Shown piece by piece: positions 47,286-56,177 of a stretch of 64,000 nt of DNA. The DNA lies in NCBI RefSeq assembly GCF_010669145.1, contig NZ_CP048632.1, positions 2,810,501 through 2,874,500 of the forward strand. Reading direction: 5' to 3'. Numbering within the stretch: position 1 is the first letter of the stretch; every line of letters begins with the position of its first letter. The translations under genes were made by a program, and so were the position numbers. Source of the stretch: Rhizobium oryzihabitans. GTDB lineage: Bacteria; Pseudomonadota; Alphaproteobacteria; Rhizobiales; Rhizobiaceae. Under the pieces are notes generated by a model. The model searched no databases. It worked only from the letters and a program-made list of their open reading frames with translations, and was not told where the DNA came from.

Positions 47286-47957
47286 ATGGCAAACGAGAAT
47301 GATACCTTTATCCGCGAAGTGAACGAGCAGATCCGTTCCGAGCAGCTGTCGCGCTTCTGGGGCCGTTACGGTATCGTGGTCGTTGGCGCCGCCATTCTCG
47401 TGGTTGTGGGCGCTGCCGGCGCCGGCATCTACGAATATTGGAACACCAGCCGCGCTTCCAATTCCGGCGACCAGTTCCTTGCGGCGCTGAAGCTCGCTTC
47501 GGAAAACAAGACGGACGATGCGCTGAAGGCCTTTGCCGATCTCGAAACGTCCGGCCACGGCAATTATCCTGTTCTGGCGAAGTTCCGTTCCGCCACGCTG
47601 CTGTCGCAGAAGGGTGATGCGGCCGGCGCCATCGCCGCCTTCACCGCCATCGGCAACGATACCTCCGCACCGCAGGTCTTCCGCGATACTGCCAAGGTGC
47701 GTGCGGCGTGGCTCCTGGTCGACAACGGTACCTATGATCAGGTCGTCGCCTTGGCCGAACCGCTCAGCGCCGAAGGCCAGACCATGCGCGCATCCGCCCG
47801 CGAGGCGCTCGGTCTTGCCGCTTACAAGGCCGGCGATTTCGTCAAGGCCAAACAATGGTTCGAGCAGATCGTCGGCGATGCGCAGGCACCGCGCAACGTG
47901 ACGAACCGCGCGCAGATCATGCTCGACAATATCACCGCTTCAGGCAAAGCTGCTTAA
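47286..47957 (+). CDS. Tetratricopeptide-repeat membrane protein (YfgM-like)
   Basis: This 223-residue protein has a single N-terminal membrane anchor (GRYGIVVVGAAILVVVGAAGAGIYEYW) and a periplasmic tetratricopeptide domain (DDALKAFADLETSGHGNYPVLAKFRSATLLSQKGDAAGAIAAF). It resembles YfgM, a chaperone linked to the SecYEG translocon. ATG 47286 is used; 34 earlier open codons are not typical. der follows after 133 bases, the same order as in many alphaproteobacteria and similar to yfgM-bamB-der in enterics, but no bamB lies between. Confidence 0.87.
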   Translation: MANENDTFIREVNEQIRSEQLSRFWGRYGIVVVGAAILVVVGAAGAGIYEYWNTSRASNSGDQFLAALKLASENKTDDALKAFADLETSGHGNYPVLAKFRSATLLSQKGDAAGAIAAFTAIGNDTSAPQVFRDTAKVRAAWLLVDNGTYDQVVALAEPLSAEGQTMRASAREALGLAAYKAGDFVKAKQWFEQIVGDAQAPRNVTNRAQIMLDNITASGKAA

Positions 47958-48090
47958 CGCCGCTTCGCCACGCGAGATCGCCCCGGCATTTCTCCGCATT
48001 GCCAAAGCGATCTAACTCTTTATTTTACGCATGTCTTTTGCCCAAAACAGGTAACGTTTTGGGCAGACTTGCTTCAAGGAACAAAGATCA

Positions 48091-49521
48091 ATGAGCTTCA
48101 CCGTCGCCATAGTCGGGCGCCCCAATGTCGGCAAGTCCACGCTTTTCAACCGTCTGGTCGGAAAGAAGCTCGCCTTGGTGGACGACACGCCGGGCGTGAC
48201 CCGTGACCGCCGCCCCGGCGAGGCGAAACTCGTCGATCTGCGCTTCACCATCATCGATACCGCCGGTCTGGAGCAATCCGGGCCGGAAACGCTTCAGGGC
48301 CGCATGTGGGCGCAGACGGAAGCGGCGATTGACGAAGCCGATGTCACGCTTTTCGTCGTTGACGCCAAGGCAGGCCTGACGCCGGCCGATGAAACGCTGG
48401 CCGAAATGTTGCGCCGTCGCGGCCGGCCGGTGGTTCTGGTGGCCAACAAGTCCGAGGCACGCGGTTCGGATGCGGGCTTCTACGACGCCTTCACGCTGGG
48501 TCTCGGCGACCCCTGCGCCATCTCTGCCGAACACGGGCAGGGCATGATCGACCTGCGCGACGCTATCGTCGAGGCGATCGGTGAAGATGTCGCTTTCCCG
48601 CCTGAGGTGGACGAGGCGGAAACCGATATCGTTCTTCCGCGCCCTGAGCCCGGCAGCGAGGAAGAGGAAGACGAAGAGCCCGTCTATGACGAGACCAAGC
48701 CGCTGCGCGTCGCCATCATCGGCCGGCCGAATGCGGGCAAGTCCACGCTCATCAACCGTTTCCTTGGCGAAGACCGCCTGCTGACCGGCCCGGAAGCCGG
48801 CATTACCCGCGACAGTATCTCCGTCGAGTGGGACTGGCGCGGCCGCACCATCAAGATGTTCGATACGGCCGGCATGCGCCGCAAGGCCAGGGTGACGGAG
48901 AAGCTGGAAAAGCTTTCGGTGGCGGATTCGCTGCGTTCCATCCGCTTTGCCGAGACGGTGGTGATCGTGTTCGACAGCACCATCCCCTTCGAAAAGCAGG
49001 ATCTGCAGCTGGTCGACCTCGTGATCCGCGAAGGGCGCGCCGCCGTGCTCGCCTTCAACAAATGGGATCTGGTCGAAGACCCGCAGGCATTTCTTGCCGA
49101 TCTGCGCGAAAAAACCGAGCGGCTTCTGCCGCAGGCGCGCGGCATCCGTGCCGTTCCGATTTCCGGTCAGACGGGCTACGGCCTAGACCGGCTGATGCAG
49201 AACATCATCGATACGGACAAGATCTGGAACCGGCGTATCTCGACTGCCAAGCTGAACCGCTGGCTGGATTCGCAGACGACACAGCATCCGCCGCCGGCCG
49301 TTTCCGGCCGTCGTCTCAAGCTGAAGTACATGACGCAGGTAAAGGCCCGCCCGCCAGCCTTCATGATTTCCTGCACCCGACCGGAAGCCATTCCGGAAAG
49401 CTATACGCGTTACCTGGTCAACGGGCTGCGTAAGGATTTCGACATGCCGGGCGTACCGATCCGCGTGCATTATCGTGGCTCGGATAATCCGTTCGAGAGC
49501 AAGGCGAAGAAGAGGCGGTAA
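48091..49521 (+). CDS. der: Ribosome biogenesis GTPase Der (EngA)
   Basis: This is a 476-residue double-GTPase needed for 50S ribosomal subunit assembly. Both G domains are clear: [14 protein letters not shown] with DTAGLEQ and NKSE in the first, [14 protein letters not shown] with DTAGMRRKA and NKWDL in the second. An acidic linker (SEEEEDEEP) separates them. A C-terminal KH-like domain follows ([21 protein letters not shown]...). It is essential in most bacteria. Confidence 0.96.
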   Translation: MSFTVAIVGRPNVGKSTLFNRLVGKKLALVDDTPGVTRDRRPGEAKLVDLRFTIIDTAGLEQSGPETLQGRMWAQTEAAIDEADVTLFVVDAKAGLTPADETLAEMLRRRGRPVVLVANKSEARGSDAGFYDAFTLGLGDPCAISAEHGQGMIDLRDAIVEAIGEDVAFPPEVDEAETDIVLPRPEPGSEEEEDEEPVYDETKPLRVAIIGRPNAGKSTLINRFLGEDRLLTGPEAGITRDSISVEWDWRGRTIKMFDTAGMRRKARVTEKLEKLSVADSLRSIRFAETVVIVFDSTIPFEKQDLQLVDLVIREGRAAVLAFNKWDLVEDPQAFLADLREKTERLLPQARGIRAVPISGQTGYGLDRLMQNIIDTDKIWNRRISTAKLNRWLDSQTTQHPPPAVSGRRLKLKYMTQVKARPPAFMISCTRPEAIPESYTRYLVNGLRKDFDMPGVPIRVHYRGSDNPFESKAKKRR

Positions 49522-49568
49522 TCTTACGCGCGGGCAGACGTTGACTACTGGGTCTCCTCGCATCGAAG

Positions 49569-49652
49569 GTCATCCTCGGGCTTGACCCGAGGATCCACAA
49601 CTCTCTGATTTTGCTGACGTGCTTGGATCCTCGGGTCAAGCCCGAGGATGAC
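49569..49652. repeat. Interspersed palindrome, family A (two arms)
   Basis: GTCATCCTCGGGCTTGACCCGAGGATCC and GGATCCTCGGGTCAAGCCCGAGGATGAC are near-perfect inverted arms; each arm is also internally palindromic, so the DNA could form a branched structure. It lies 47 bases after der. Confidence 0.88.
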
Positions 49653-49694
49653 GCCGAGCGAAAATAACAAATCAGCGAAAAGGTATAGGGCATC

Positions 49695-50303
49695 ATGTTG
49701 ATCAAGCAGACCGACTATCACCGGATTTACCGGGTCATCAACAGCCTGCTCGTCAGCCAGAATGCCGATCCCGCTTCGGCCTCCATGTATTTCAGCACCT
49801 TTGGCGCGTTCATCCTGCAGCAGCATTACAAGGTCAAGGCCGTGCCGAAGGGCGGGCTCGCCGCCTATAATCTGGGCGGTACGGTCCTGCTTTTCGCCGA
49901 TCACCGCGAAGACGGTTATGTGACGGGTGCGGGCGAGAATTTCCATTGCTGGGTGGAGGCGGATGGCTGGGCGATCGACTTCATGGCGCCCGCTTTTTCA
50001 CAAGGCTCCGATGCGCTTTCGGTGCCGGCGAAAATGTTTCAGCGTCCTCTGTCGGCAATGTCGGCGTCCATCAACGATCTCGGGCAATCCGGCGATTTCT
50101 TCTACCGTTCCGAGGCAGAGGCCACGGCCAAGCGCTTCGCCGACTGGCACAGACAGGCGATGATCGGCGATATGGCAAGCGTTGCCGCCAACTGGTTCCG
50201 CAAATCGCCAAAACAGATGGCCGCATCGCTTTCGGTGACGGATCGGGACGGCAAGTCGCGGACTGTGCCGCTTTCCGGCCAAATGCTCACCGGAGCATGG
50301 TGA
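49695..50303 (+). CDS. DUF2026 family protein
   Basis: This 202-residue protein matches the DUF2026 family pattern: YHRIYRVINSLLVSQNADPASASMYFSTFGAFILQQHYKVKA, then FHCWVEADGWAIDFMAPAF. The latter resembles a papain/transglutaminase-like C-H-D arrangement (FHCWVE, IDFMAP), so a peptidase- or NlpC-like fold is conceivable. The function is unknown. It stands alone after a family A palindrome. Confidence 0.75.
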   Translation: MLIKQTDYHRIYRVINSLLVSQNADPASASMYFSTFGAFILQQHYKVKAVPKGGLAAYNLGGTVLLFADHREDGYVTGAGENFHCWVEADGWAIDFMAPAFSQGSDALSVPAKMFQRPLSAMSASINDLGQSGDFFYRSEAEATAKRFADWHRQAMIGDMASVAANWFRKSPKQMAASLSVTDRDGKSRTVPLSGQMLTGAW

Positions 50304-50424
50304 AGGCAAGCTACGCCGCACGAGGTCGATCCCGAAGGTTTTGGCAGCAAAAGGCCTTTTGATTTATAAGGGCAATCGTTGCTACAAGACTGAGCTTCAA
50401 CAGCGACGGGATTGATGTGCTCCT

Positions 50425-51036
50425 ATGGCCGATGACACCATTTCAATAAGCTTCACGCCCGACCCGAAACATGTCCCCGCCTATGTCTACGGCTACCAAA
50501 ATCAGGCCTATGAAAATTACAGCATGATTTTCGATAAGGCCTGGGCTCGCCACTTTGCCTCGGCAAGGGTCAAGCTGTCATTGTTTGCGGGACTGGCCGC
50601 CGGATTTATCTATTCCATGAGCCTGCCGTGGTTCCCGGGCGTCTGGCCGGTTGTCGGTTATTGGGTTTTCGCACCCGCACCGTTTGTGGCTCTTGTCATC
50701 TGGTACATCATCTGGCAGGGCGCAAAAAGGGAAGCGAAATCCTATTACGAGGTTCTGGCGCACTGGAATATCGCAAATGAGCGAATGTATTCGCCTCACT
50801 CGCAGATCGAGATCGGACCTGACGGCTACAAGCAGGTCACACGACTGGATACCGTGCAGCTGAGCTGGGCACGCTATCATCTCGCAATCACGCCGCCGGA
50901 CAGTCTGGTGCTGGTTTTCCACGGAACGGTGGTTGTCATACCCAACAGTGCCTTGCCGATGGCTGCCAAGGACATTGTCGAGAAGATTAATCATTGGAGC
51001 GCAGCCCAACAAAAAGAGCTTCTTCCCTTGCCCTGA
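50425..51036 (+). CDS. YcxB family membrane protein
   Basis: This 203-residue protein has two central membrane segments (LFAGLAAGFIYSMSLPWFPG and VFAPAPFVALVIWYIIWQG) and a C-terminal YcxB-like domain: EIGPDGYKQVTRLDTVQLSWARYHLAITPPDSLVLVFHGTVVVIPNSAL. YcxB-like proteins are small membrane proteins of unknown function. The upstream neighbour is unrelated. Confidence 0.8.
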   Translation: MADDTISISFTPDPKHVPAYVYGYQNQAYENYSMIFDKAWARHFASARVKLSLFAGLAAGFIYSMSLPWFPGVWPVVGYWVFAPAPFVALVIWYIIWQGAKREAKSYYEVLAHWNIANERMYSPHSQIEIGPDGYKQVTRLDTVQLSWARYHLAITPPDSLVLVFHGTVVVIPNSALPMAAKDIVEKINHWSAAQQKELLPLP

Positions 51037-51238
51037 AGCGGCGTTTCGAAGGGTATGGCGGGATATCATCAGGAAACAGGACGGCCAGCGTGTCCTCGCG
51101 GCAGCCGCCTGACGTCAATCAGCAGCCCGACCCCGTTCTATAGATAACGGCGGTCGCGTCCTGACCGTCTTGTGACACCGCCGCTCCGTTTCGTCTACCG
51201 TTCGCAGATAAAATGTCGGGGATCGACGCGTATTCGTG

Positions 51239-52288
51239 TCAGGCAAGCTGCGAACGGGACAGGAGCGGCAGGGATTTTCCGGCGGCGTGGATGACATTGT
51301 CGAGGAATTGCCGTGACGCCTTTTCCCAGCTGTAGCTTCTGGAAAGCGCCAGTGCCTCCTGCGGCGAGCAATTGAGCGCCGCAAGACAGGCATCGCGAAG
51401 ATTATTGTCCAGCGCGCCGGCAGCGGGGTTGCCGCCGAGAATATCGATCGGGCCGGTCACCGGAAAGGCGGCTACCGGCACACCGCTCGCCAGCGCTTCG
51501 AGAATGGTGTTGCCGAATGTATCGGTCTTCGAGGGGAAAACGAAAACATCGGCCTGCGCATAGGCATCGGCCAGCTCTTCGCCGGTCTTGACGCCGGTAA
51601 ACAGCACGCCGGGATATTTTTCCTGCAATTCGTGGCGGGCAGGGCCATCACCGATGACGACCTTCGATCCGGGCAGGTCGAGCTCGAGGAAATCCGGCAG
51701 GTTCTTTTCCACAGCCACGCGTCCGACCGTCATGAAGATCGGTCTCGGCAGATCGAAAGGCAGCGTGGATTTCGGGCGGGGATGAAACAGTTCGGCGTCG
51801 ATGCCGCGGCTCCAGCGCTTCAGGTTCTTGACGCCACGGGCTTCCAGCTCTGTCTCAAGGCTCGGGGTGGCCACCATGCAGGTGTTGCCGCCATTGTGGA
51901 ACCAGCGCACGAAAGCATAAAGCCAGCTTTCCGGGACGGGGAAGCGCGCTGCTACATATTCGGGAAAGCGGGTGTGATAGCTGGTGGAAAAACGCACGTG
52001 GTTCTTCACGCACCAGCGCCGCGCCATGAAACCCAGCGGCCCTTCGGTGGCGATATGCACGAAGGAAGGCTGGCTTTTTTCAATCTCCGCCGCGACACGG
52101 CGATAGCCTGCGACAGACAGGCGGATTTCCGGATAGGTCGGGCAGGGAATGCTGTAAAAGCTCTGCGGCGTGACCATGCGCACATCCACGCCCAGCCGCG
52201 CAAGTTCGGTATTGGTGTTTTCTATCGAGCGAACCACGCCGTTGACCTGCGGGTGCCAGGCATCTGTGACAATCGTGATTCTCGTCAT
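51239..52288 (-). CDS. agt: GT4 family glycosyltransferase, probable glycolipid synthase Agt
   Basis: This is a 349-residue GT-B glycosyltransferase of family GT4. The N-terminal domain is RITIVTDAWHPQVNGVVRSIENT, and the C-terminal donor site has TVGRVAVEKNLPDFLEL, VVIGDGPARHEL and the EX7E-type FPSKTDTFGNTILEALASGVPV. From memory, the Agrobacterium gene at the matching place encodes Agt, which makes monoglucosyl- and glucuronosyl-diacylglycerol when phosphate is scarce. A PHO-box-like sequence upstream (52364-52381) agrees. ATG 52288 is chosen; the open frame extends 15 codons upstream. Without the genome context I would call it only a mannosyltransferase-like GT4. Confidence 0.78.
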   Translation of the reverse strand: MTRITIVTDAWHPQVNGVVRSIENTNTELARLGVDVRMVTPQSFYSIPCPTYPEIRLSVAGYRRVAAEIEKSQPSFVHIATEGPLGFMARRWCVKNHVRFSTSYHTRFPEYVAARFPVPESWLYAFVRWFHNGGNTCMVATPSLETELEARGVKNLKRWSRGIDAELFHPRPKSTLPFDLPRPIFMTVGRVAVEKNLPDFLELDLPGSKVVIGDGPARHELQEKYPGVLFTGVKTGEELADAYAQADVFVFPSKTDTFGNTILEALASGVPVAAFPVTGPIDILGGNPAAGALDNNLRDACLAALNCSPQEALALSRSYSWEKASRQFLDNVIHAAGKSLPLLSRSQLA

Positions 52289-52363
52289 GAAACACTGATC
52301 CTGCTCATCTGCGCACGGGCGATTCCCCACCACCCGGCTTCCGCCCGTATATGCGGCGTGCGT

Positions 52364-52381
52364 GTTACAGGATCATGTCAG
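52364..52381 (-). promoter_or_regulatory. PHO-box-like PhoB operator upstream of agt
   Basis: On the minus strand CTGACAT-GATC-CTGTAAC forms two 7-base direct repeats 11 bases apart, close to the rhizobial PHO box CTGTCAT-N4-CTGTCAT. It lies 76 bases upstream of the agt start, a reasonable operator position. Confidence 0.55.
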
Positions 52382-52503
52382 GGTGAATGAGGGTAGAGAA
52401 GCGGCCTCTGTGTGTAGTTTCAAGGCACACGGCGGGTGACGTAGTTGTTGGCTTCAGCGCGGTATATTTGAAGCTTGCGGTTGTCCGCAATGTTCTCTTT
52501 TGT

Positions 52504-52620
52504 CCTCATCCCTGTGCCTGTCACAGAGATCCAGCCAGGCCAAGTCCTTGGGCTGAAAAGACTCCTCTCGCCGCGCAGACGCGCGTCGGCTGGATTCCTG
52601 TGACAAGCACAGGAATGAGG
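52504..52620. repeat. Mosaic palindromic element, family B, copy 4
   Basis: The arms are CCTCATCCCTGTGCCTGTCAC and GTGACAAGCACAGGAATGAGG. The core order is as in the copies at 37600 and 42325. It lies in the 385-base gap between agt and kdgK, which otherwise holds only the PHO-box-like site. Confidence 0.85.
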
Positions 52621-52673
52621 GAGCGCGGGGTAGCCCACCCCGAAAATCCGCGTTCGCTCAGTTTGGCTGAACG

Positions 52674-53594
52674 TTATCCCACCAGCGGAAGAAGCTCGGG
52701 GCTGATCAGCGCGCCGTGGTGGCCGATGACGGTTGCGGCCGCTCTTGCAGCAAAGACGGCCGCCTCTTGCGGTGAGCTGCCCGTCACATAACGGGCGAGG
52801 AACGCGCCGTTGAAACTGTCGCCGGCGCTTGTCGTGTCCACCACCTCCACGGCCTCCACGGCCGACGCATGGCTGCGGTTGCCGCCGAAATCGAGCGTCG
52901 CGCCCTTTGCGCCGTCCTTGACGACGACATTGGCGACGCCGAGCCCGCGGTAGCGGTCGATGGTCACTTCCACGGAGCCGTCACCGAAGTGGCTGGCTTC
53001 ATCGTCAAAGCTCGGCATGACAAGCGTCGCGGCGCGCGCGCCGTTGGTGATCGTCTCCAGCATCGCATCCTTGTCGGACCAGAGGCGCGGGCGGATATTC
53101 GGGTCGAAGACCACGGGTTTGCCGGCGGCTTTCGCCCGGCGCAGTTCGGCCAGGAAGGTATCGACATCGTGGCGCGAGGAGAGAATGGCAAGCGTGATGC
53201 CGGAAAAATAGATGACGTCGGCGTTTTCCACCGTCCTGCGCAGGTGATCCGCATCGGCGGCAAGCTGTCTTGCAGCAGCGGCGTTGCGCCAGTAGCTGAA
53301 GGTGCGCTCACCATCTTTGAGGTTGATCAGGTAGAGACCGGGCGTGCCACCCTTGATGCGGCGGATTTTTTCCGTGCCGATGCCGGCGTCCGCGATAAAG
53401 GCCAGCATGTCTTCCGAAAGAGGATCGTCGCCGAGCGCTGTGAAATAATCCACGGACCAGTCTTCCGGCAGGCAGGCACGCGCATACCAGGCCGTATTGA
53501 AGGTATCGCCAGCAAAACCCTTGCGCAGAAGCCCGTTTCCGGCCTGCGAGAGTTCCACCATGCATTCGCCAATCGACAGAAACCGTCCGCCCAC
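52674..53594 (-). CDS. kdgK: 2-Dehydro-3-deoxygluconate (KDG) kinase, PfkB family
   Basis: This is a 306-residue PfkB-type sugar kinase. It shows FLSIGECMVELSQAGNGLLRKGFAGDTFNTAWYARACLP near the N-terminus, the substrate region PVVFDPNIRPRLWSD, and the PfkB signature DTTSAGDSFNGAF with the catalytic Asp. KdgK phosphorylates KDG to KDPG in hexuronate and Entner-Doudoroff catabolism. GTG 53594 is the best start, as AGGAGG lies eight bases upstream; in-frame ATGs at 53618 and 53678 would place that site inside the gene. The divergent neighbour is an alpha-glucosidase. Confidence 0.86.
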   Translation of the reverse strand: MGGRFLSIGECMVELSQAGNGLLRKGFAGDTFNTAWYARACLPEDWSVDYFTALGDDPLSEDMLAFIADAGIGTEKIRRIKGGTPGLYLINLKDGERTFSYWRNAAAARQLAADADHLRRTVENADVIYFSGITLAILSSRHDVDTFLAELRRAKAAGKPVVFDPNIRPRLWSDKDAMLETITNGARAATLVMPSFDDEASHFGDGSVEVTIDRYRGLGVANVVVKDGAKGATLDFGGNRSHASAVEAVEVVDTTSAGDSFNGAFLARYVTGSSPQEAAVFAARAAATVIGHHGALISPELLPLVG

Positions 53595-53749
53595 GCCATC
53601 GTCCTCCTCTTGCTGCATCTTCGGGATTACGACGACAGGCGGTGCCTGACAAGCCCGCTTCGAGGTGATTTTGGGCATTTGCGAAGTTCCGGTTTACGCA
53701 AGGGCAGCTGCTTTATATTCTCGCGCCAACCCTCACCAGGAGATCGCTC

Positions 53750-55414
53750 ATGCCGAAAACCCATGCCCCGGTCCACAAATCCCAAGCGCAATCGGACTGG
53801 TGGAGGGGAGCGGTGATCTATCAGGTCTATCCACGATCCTTTCAGGACACCACGGGCGACGGATACGGTGATCTTGCCGGGGTGACGAAGCGGCTGTCCT
53901 ATATTGCCTCGCTCGGCGTAGACGCCATCTGGCTCTCGCCTTTCTTCACCTCGCCCATGGCCGACATGGGTTATGACGTTTCAGATTATTGCAATGTCGA
54001 TCCGATGTTCGGCACGCTTTCGGATTTCGACGCGCTGATGGCCGAGGCGCATCGGCTGGGGTTGAAGGTCATCATCGACCAGGTGATTTCGCACACGTCC
54101 GACCAGCACCCCTGGTTCGTGGACAGCCGTGCAAGCCGCAGCAACAGCAAGGCCGACTGGTATGTCTGGGCCAACCCCAAGCCGGATGGGACCGCACCCA
54201 CCAACTGGCTTTCCGTGTTCGGTGGGCCGGCCTGGGAATGGGACGGGGTGCGCAAGCAATATTACATGCACAGCTTTCTCGCCTCGCAGCCGGACCTCAA
54301 TTTCCACAATCCGGATGTTCAGGATGCGCTTCTGGAAACCGTGCGGTTCTGGCTTGATCGCGGCGTGGACGGTTTTCGTCTCGATACCGTCAATCATTAT
54401 TTCCACGACAAGCTTTTGCGCGACAACCCGCCGCTTTTCGACGAAGAGAGTTTTGGTCTCGACGCATCCGACGTCAATCCCTATGGCATGCAGGATCATC
54501 TCTACGACAAGACGCGGCCGGAAAACGTGGCGTTTCTCCAGCGTTTCCGCGCGCTTCTCGATGAATATGAGGGCCGCGCCACCGTGGGCGAGGTGGGAGA
54601 CGGCGCGCGGTCGCTGAAGACGGTTGCGGCCTATACGTCCGGCAACGACAAGCTCAACATGTGCTACACCTTCGATCTCCTGGGGCCGGATTTCAGCGCA
54701 AAACACCTGCGCGGCTCGGTCGAGACTTTCGGCAAGGTGGTGACGGATGGGTGGGTGTGCTGGGCCTTTTCCAACCACGATGTGGTGCGCCACCTCAGCC
54801 GTTTTTCTGAAGGCACGGAGGAGCAGACCCGGGTTGCGAAGCTCGCCATCTGCGTTCTCGCCAGCCTGCGCGGCTCGATATGTCTTTATCAGGGTGAGGA
54901 GCTGGGTCTGACGGAGGCTGAACTCGCCTTCGAGGATCTGCGCGATCCCTACGGCATTCGTTTCTGGCCAGCATTCAAGGGCCGCGACGGGTGCCGCACG
55001 CCGATGGTGTGGGAGACCGGTAAACCGAATGCCGGTTTTTCGAGCGCTGAAAAGCCGTGGTTGCCGGTGCCCTATGCCCACGCCATGCAGGCGGCGGATG
55101 CACAGGAGCGGAAGCCCGACTCGGTTCTGAACCACTACCGCGCGGTCTTGTCCTTCCGCAAAACCCATGGTGCCCTGCGCGACGGCGATATGAATTTCAT
55201 CAAGACCAACCTCGACGTGCTGGCCTTCACGCGCCACAAGGGTGATGAAAAACTGCTCTTCGTCTTCAACCTGACCCGCGAGGCGATAGAGTTTCCGGTG
55301 CCGAAGGGCATGCGGGTCACCGATATCCTGCCGATGCCGGGCTTCGAGCCGTTGTTCGACGCCGGTATCGTGAAGCTTGAGGCGCTGGATGTGTTTTGCG
55401 GGGTCGTCGCATGA
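53750..55414 (+). CDS. aglA: GH13 alpha-glucosidase
   Basis: This is a 554-residue (beta/alpha)8 glycoside hydrolase of family GH13. It opens with WWRGAVIYQVYPRSFQDTTGDGYGDLAG. Catalytic residues are Asp212 (GFRLDTVNHY, nucleophile), Glu281 (VGEVGD, acid/base) and Asp344 (FSNHDVVRH). It hydrolyses alpha-glucosides such as sucrose, maltose or isomaltose in the cytoplasm; no signal peptide is seen. It overlaps the aac(6')-like gene by four bases (ATGA). The aglA symbol follows agrobacterial use; a different aglA may exist elsewhere in the genome. Confidence 0.9.
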   Translation: MPKTHAPVHKSQAQSDWWRGAVIYQVYPRSFQDTTGDGYGDLAGVTKRLSYIASLGVDAIWLSPFFTSPMADMGYDVSDYCNVDPMFGTLSDFDALMAEAHRLGLKVIIDQVISHTSDQHPWFVDSRASRSNSKADWYVWANPKPDGTAPTNWLSVFGGPAWEWDGVRKQYYMHSFLASQPDLNFHNPDVQDALLETVRFWLDRGVDGFRLDTVNHYFHDKLLRDNPPLFDEESFGLDASDVNPYGMQDHLYDKTRPENVAFLQRFRALLDEYEGRATVGEVGDGARSLKTVAAYTSGNDKLNMCYTFDLLGPDFSAKHLRGSVETFGKVVTDGWVCWAFSNHDVVRHLSRFSEGTEEQTRVAKLAICVLASLRGSICLYQGEELGLTEAELAFEDLRDPYGIRFWPAFKGRDGCRTPMVWETGKPNAGFSSAEKPWLPVPYAHAMQAADAQERKPDSVLNHYRAVLSFRKTHGALRDGDMNFIKTNLDVLAFTRHKGDEKLLFVFNLTREAIEFPVPKGMRVTDILPMPGFEPLFDAGIVKLEALDVFCGVVA

Positions 55415-55869
55415 GCGGGCAATTCGTCATCAAGGCAGCCGACGCGGCATCGTTGGACGATTGGTCCCTCCTGCGGCACCGCTTATGGCGCGATGCCTCG
55501 CCTGCCGAACACAGCGAAGAATTGCAGGACCTCTCCGACAACGAGGCCGGATTTATTGCCTATAATCTGGCCGGAGTGGCCATCGGTTTTGCCGACGTCA
55601 GCCTGCGACAGGATTATGTCAACGGATGCGACACCTCGCCCGTGGCCTTTCTTGAAGGCGTCTATGTGGAGGGGGACTTTCGCGGCCAGGGCGTCGCCAC
55701 CGCGTTGATCGCCGCGGTGACCCGCTGGGCGGTCGGCAAGGGTGTAAGCGAGCTTGCCTCCGATGCCGATATCGCCAATGTCGATTCACACCGCATGCAT
55801 GCGGCGCTGGGGTTTGAGGAGACCGAACGGGTGGTTTATTTCCGTAAGCTGCTGCCATCGGGGTCATAA
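55411..55869 (+). CDS. Aminoglycoside 6'-N-acetyltransferase-like (AAC(6')) GNAT protein
   Basis: This 152-residue GNAT enzyme matches chromosomal AAC(6')-I type proteins: WSLLRHRLWRDASPAEHSEEL, GFADVSLRQDYVNGCDTSPVAFLEGVYVEGDFRGQGVATALIA, SELASDADIANVDSHRMHAALGFEETERVVYFRK. AAC(6') enzymes acetylate the 6' amino group of kanamycin, tobramycin and related drugs. In the chromosome of a soil bacterium it may have a housekeeping substrate. Its ATG overlaps the alpha-glucosidase stop, so it is expressed with a sugar gene. Resistance is not proven by sequence. Confidence 0.84.
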   Translation: MSGQFVIKAADAASLDDWSLLRHRLWRDASPAEHSEELQDLSDNEAGFIAYNLAGVAIGFADVSLRQDYVNGCDTSPVAFLEGVYVEGDFRGQGVATALIAAVTRWAVGKGVSELASDADIANVDSHRMHAALGFEETERVVYFRKLLPSGS

Positions 55870-55997
55870 CTTGTCGATGCTTTTAAGCCAGCCATTTTAG
55901 CAATCTTTCCGCTTCGCGTTGTCTGAACGGGTGTTTTCACGCCAACGTTGTCCGTGAGGTCACTCCGGCTCTTTTATGCTCATTCCGGGAATTTGCA

Positions 55998-56108
55998 TCG
56001 GACGGAAGTGGCAGCTATGTCGACAAGGCAACGGGAAATCACGCCTATTTTGGCAGGGTCGCGGGCAAATATTATTACGTGACCTGGCCGGTAGAAACGA
56101 AAACCTAA
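55998..56108 (+). pseudogene. Orphan C-terminal coding fragment
   Basis: In this frame the DNA encodes SDGSGSYVDKATGNHAYFG, then RVAGKYYYVTWPVETKT, ending at TAA 56106. Its protein-like composition suggests the tail of a degraded gene, but I find no in-frame ATG or conserved start upstream, and the N-terminal part is not recognisable. Nothing else is seen in the 55870-56177 gap. Confidence 0.4.
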
Positions 56109-56177
56109 GTCTGCTCTCGCCGCCTTAGATACCTAGATCAGGCGTATTCCGCTGCTTCCGGCCGATAAGCTTCATCG

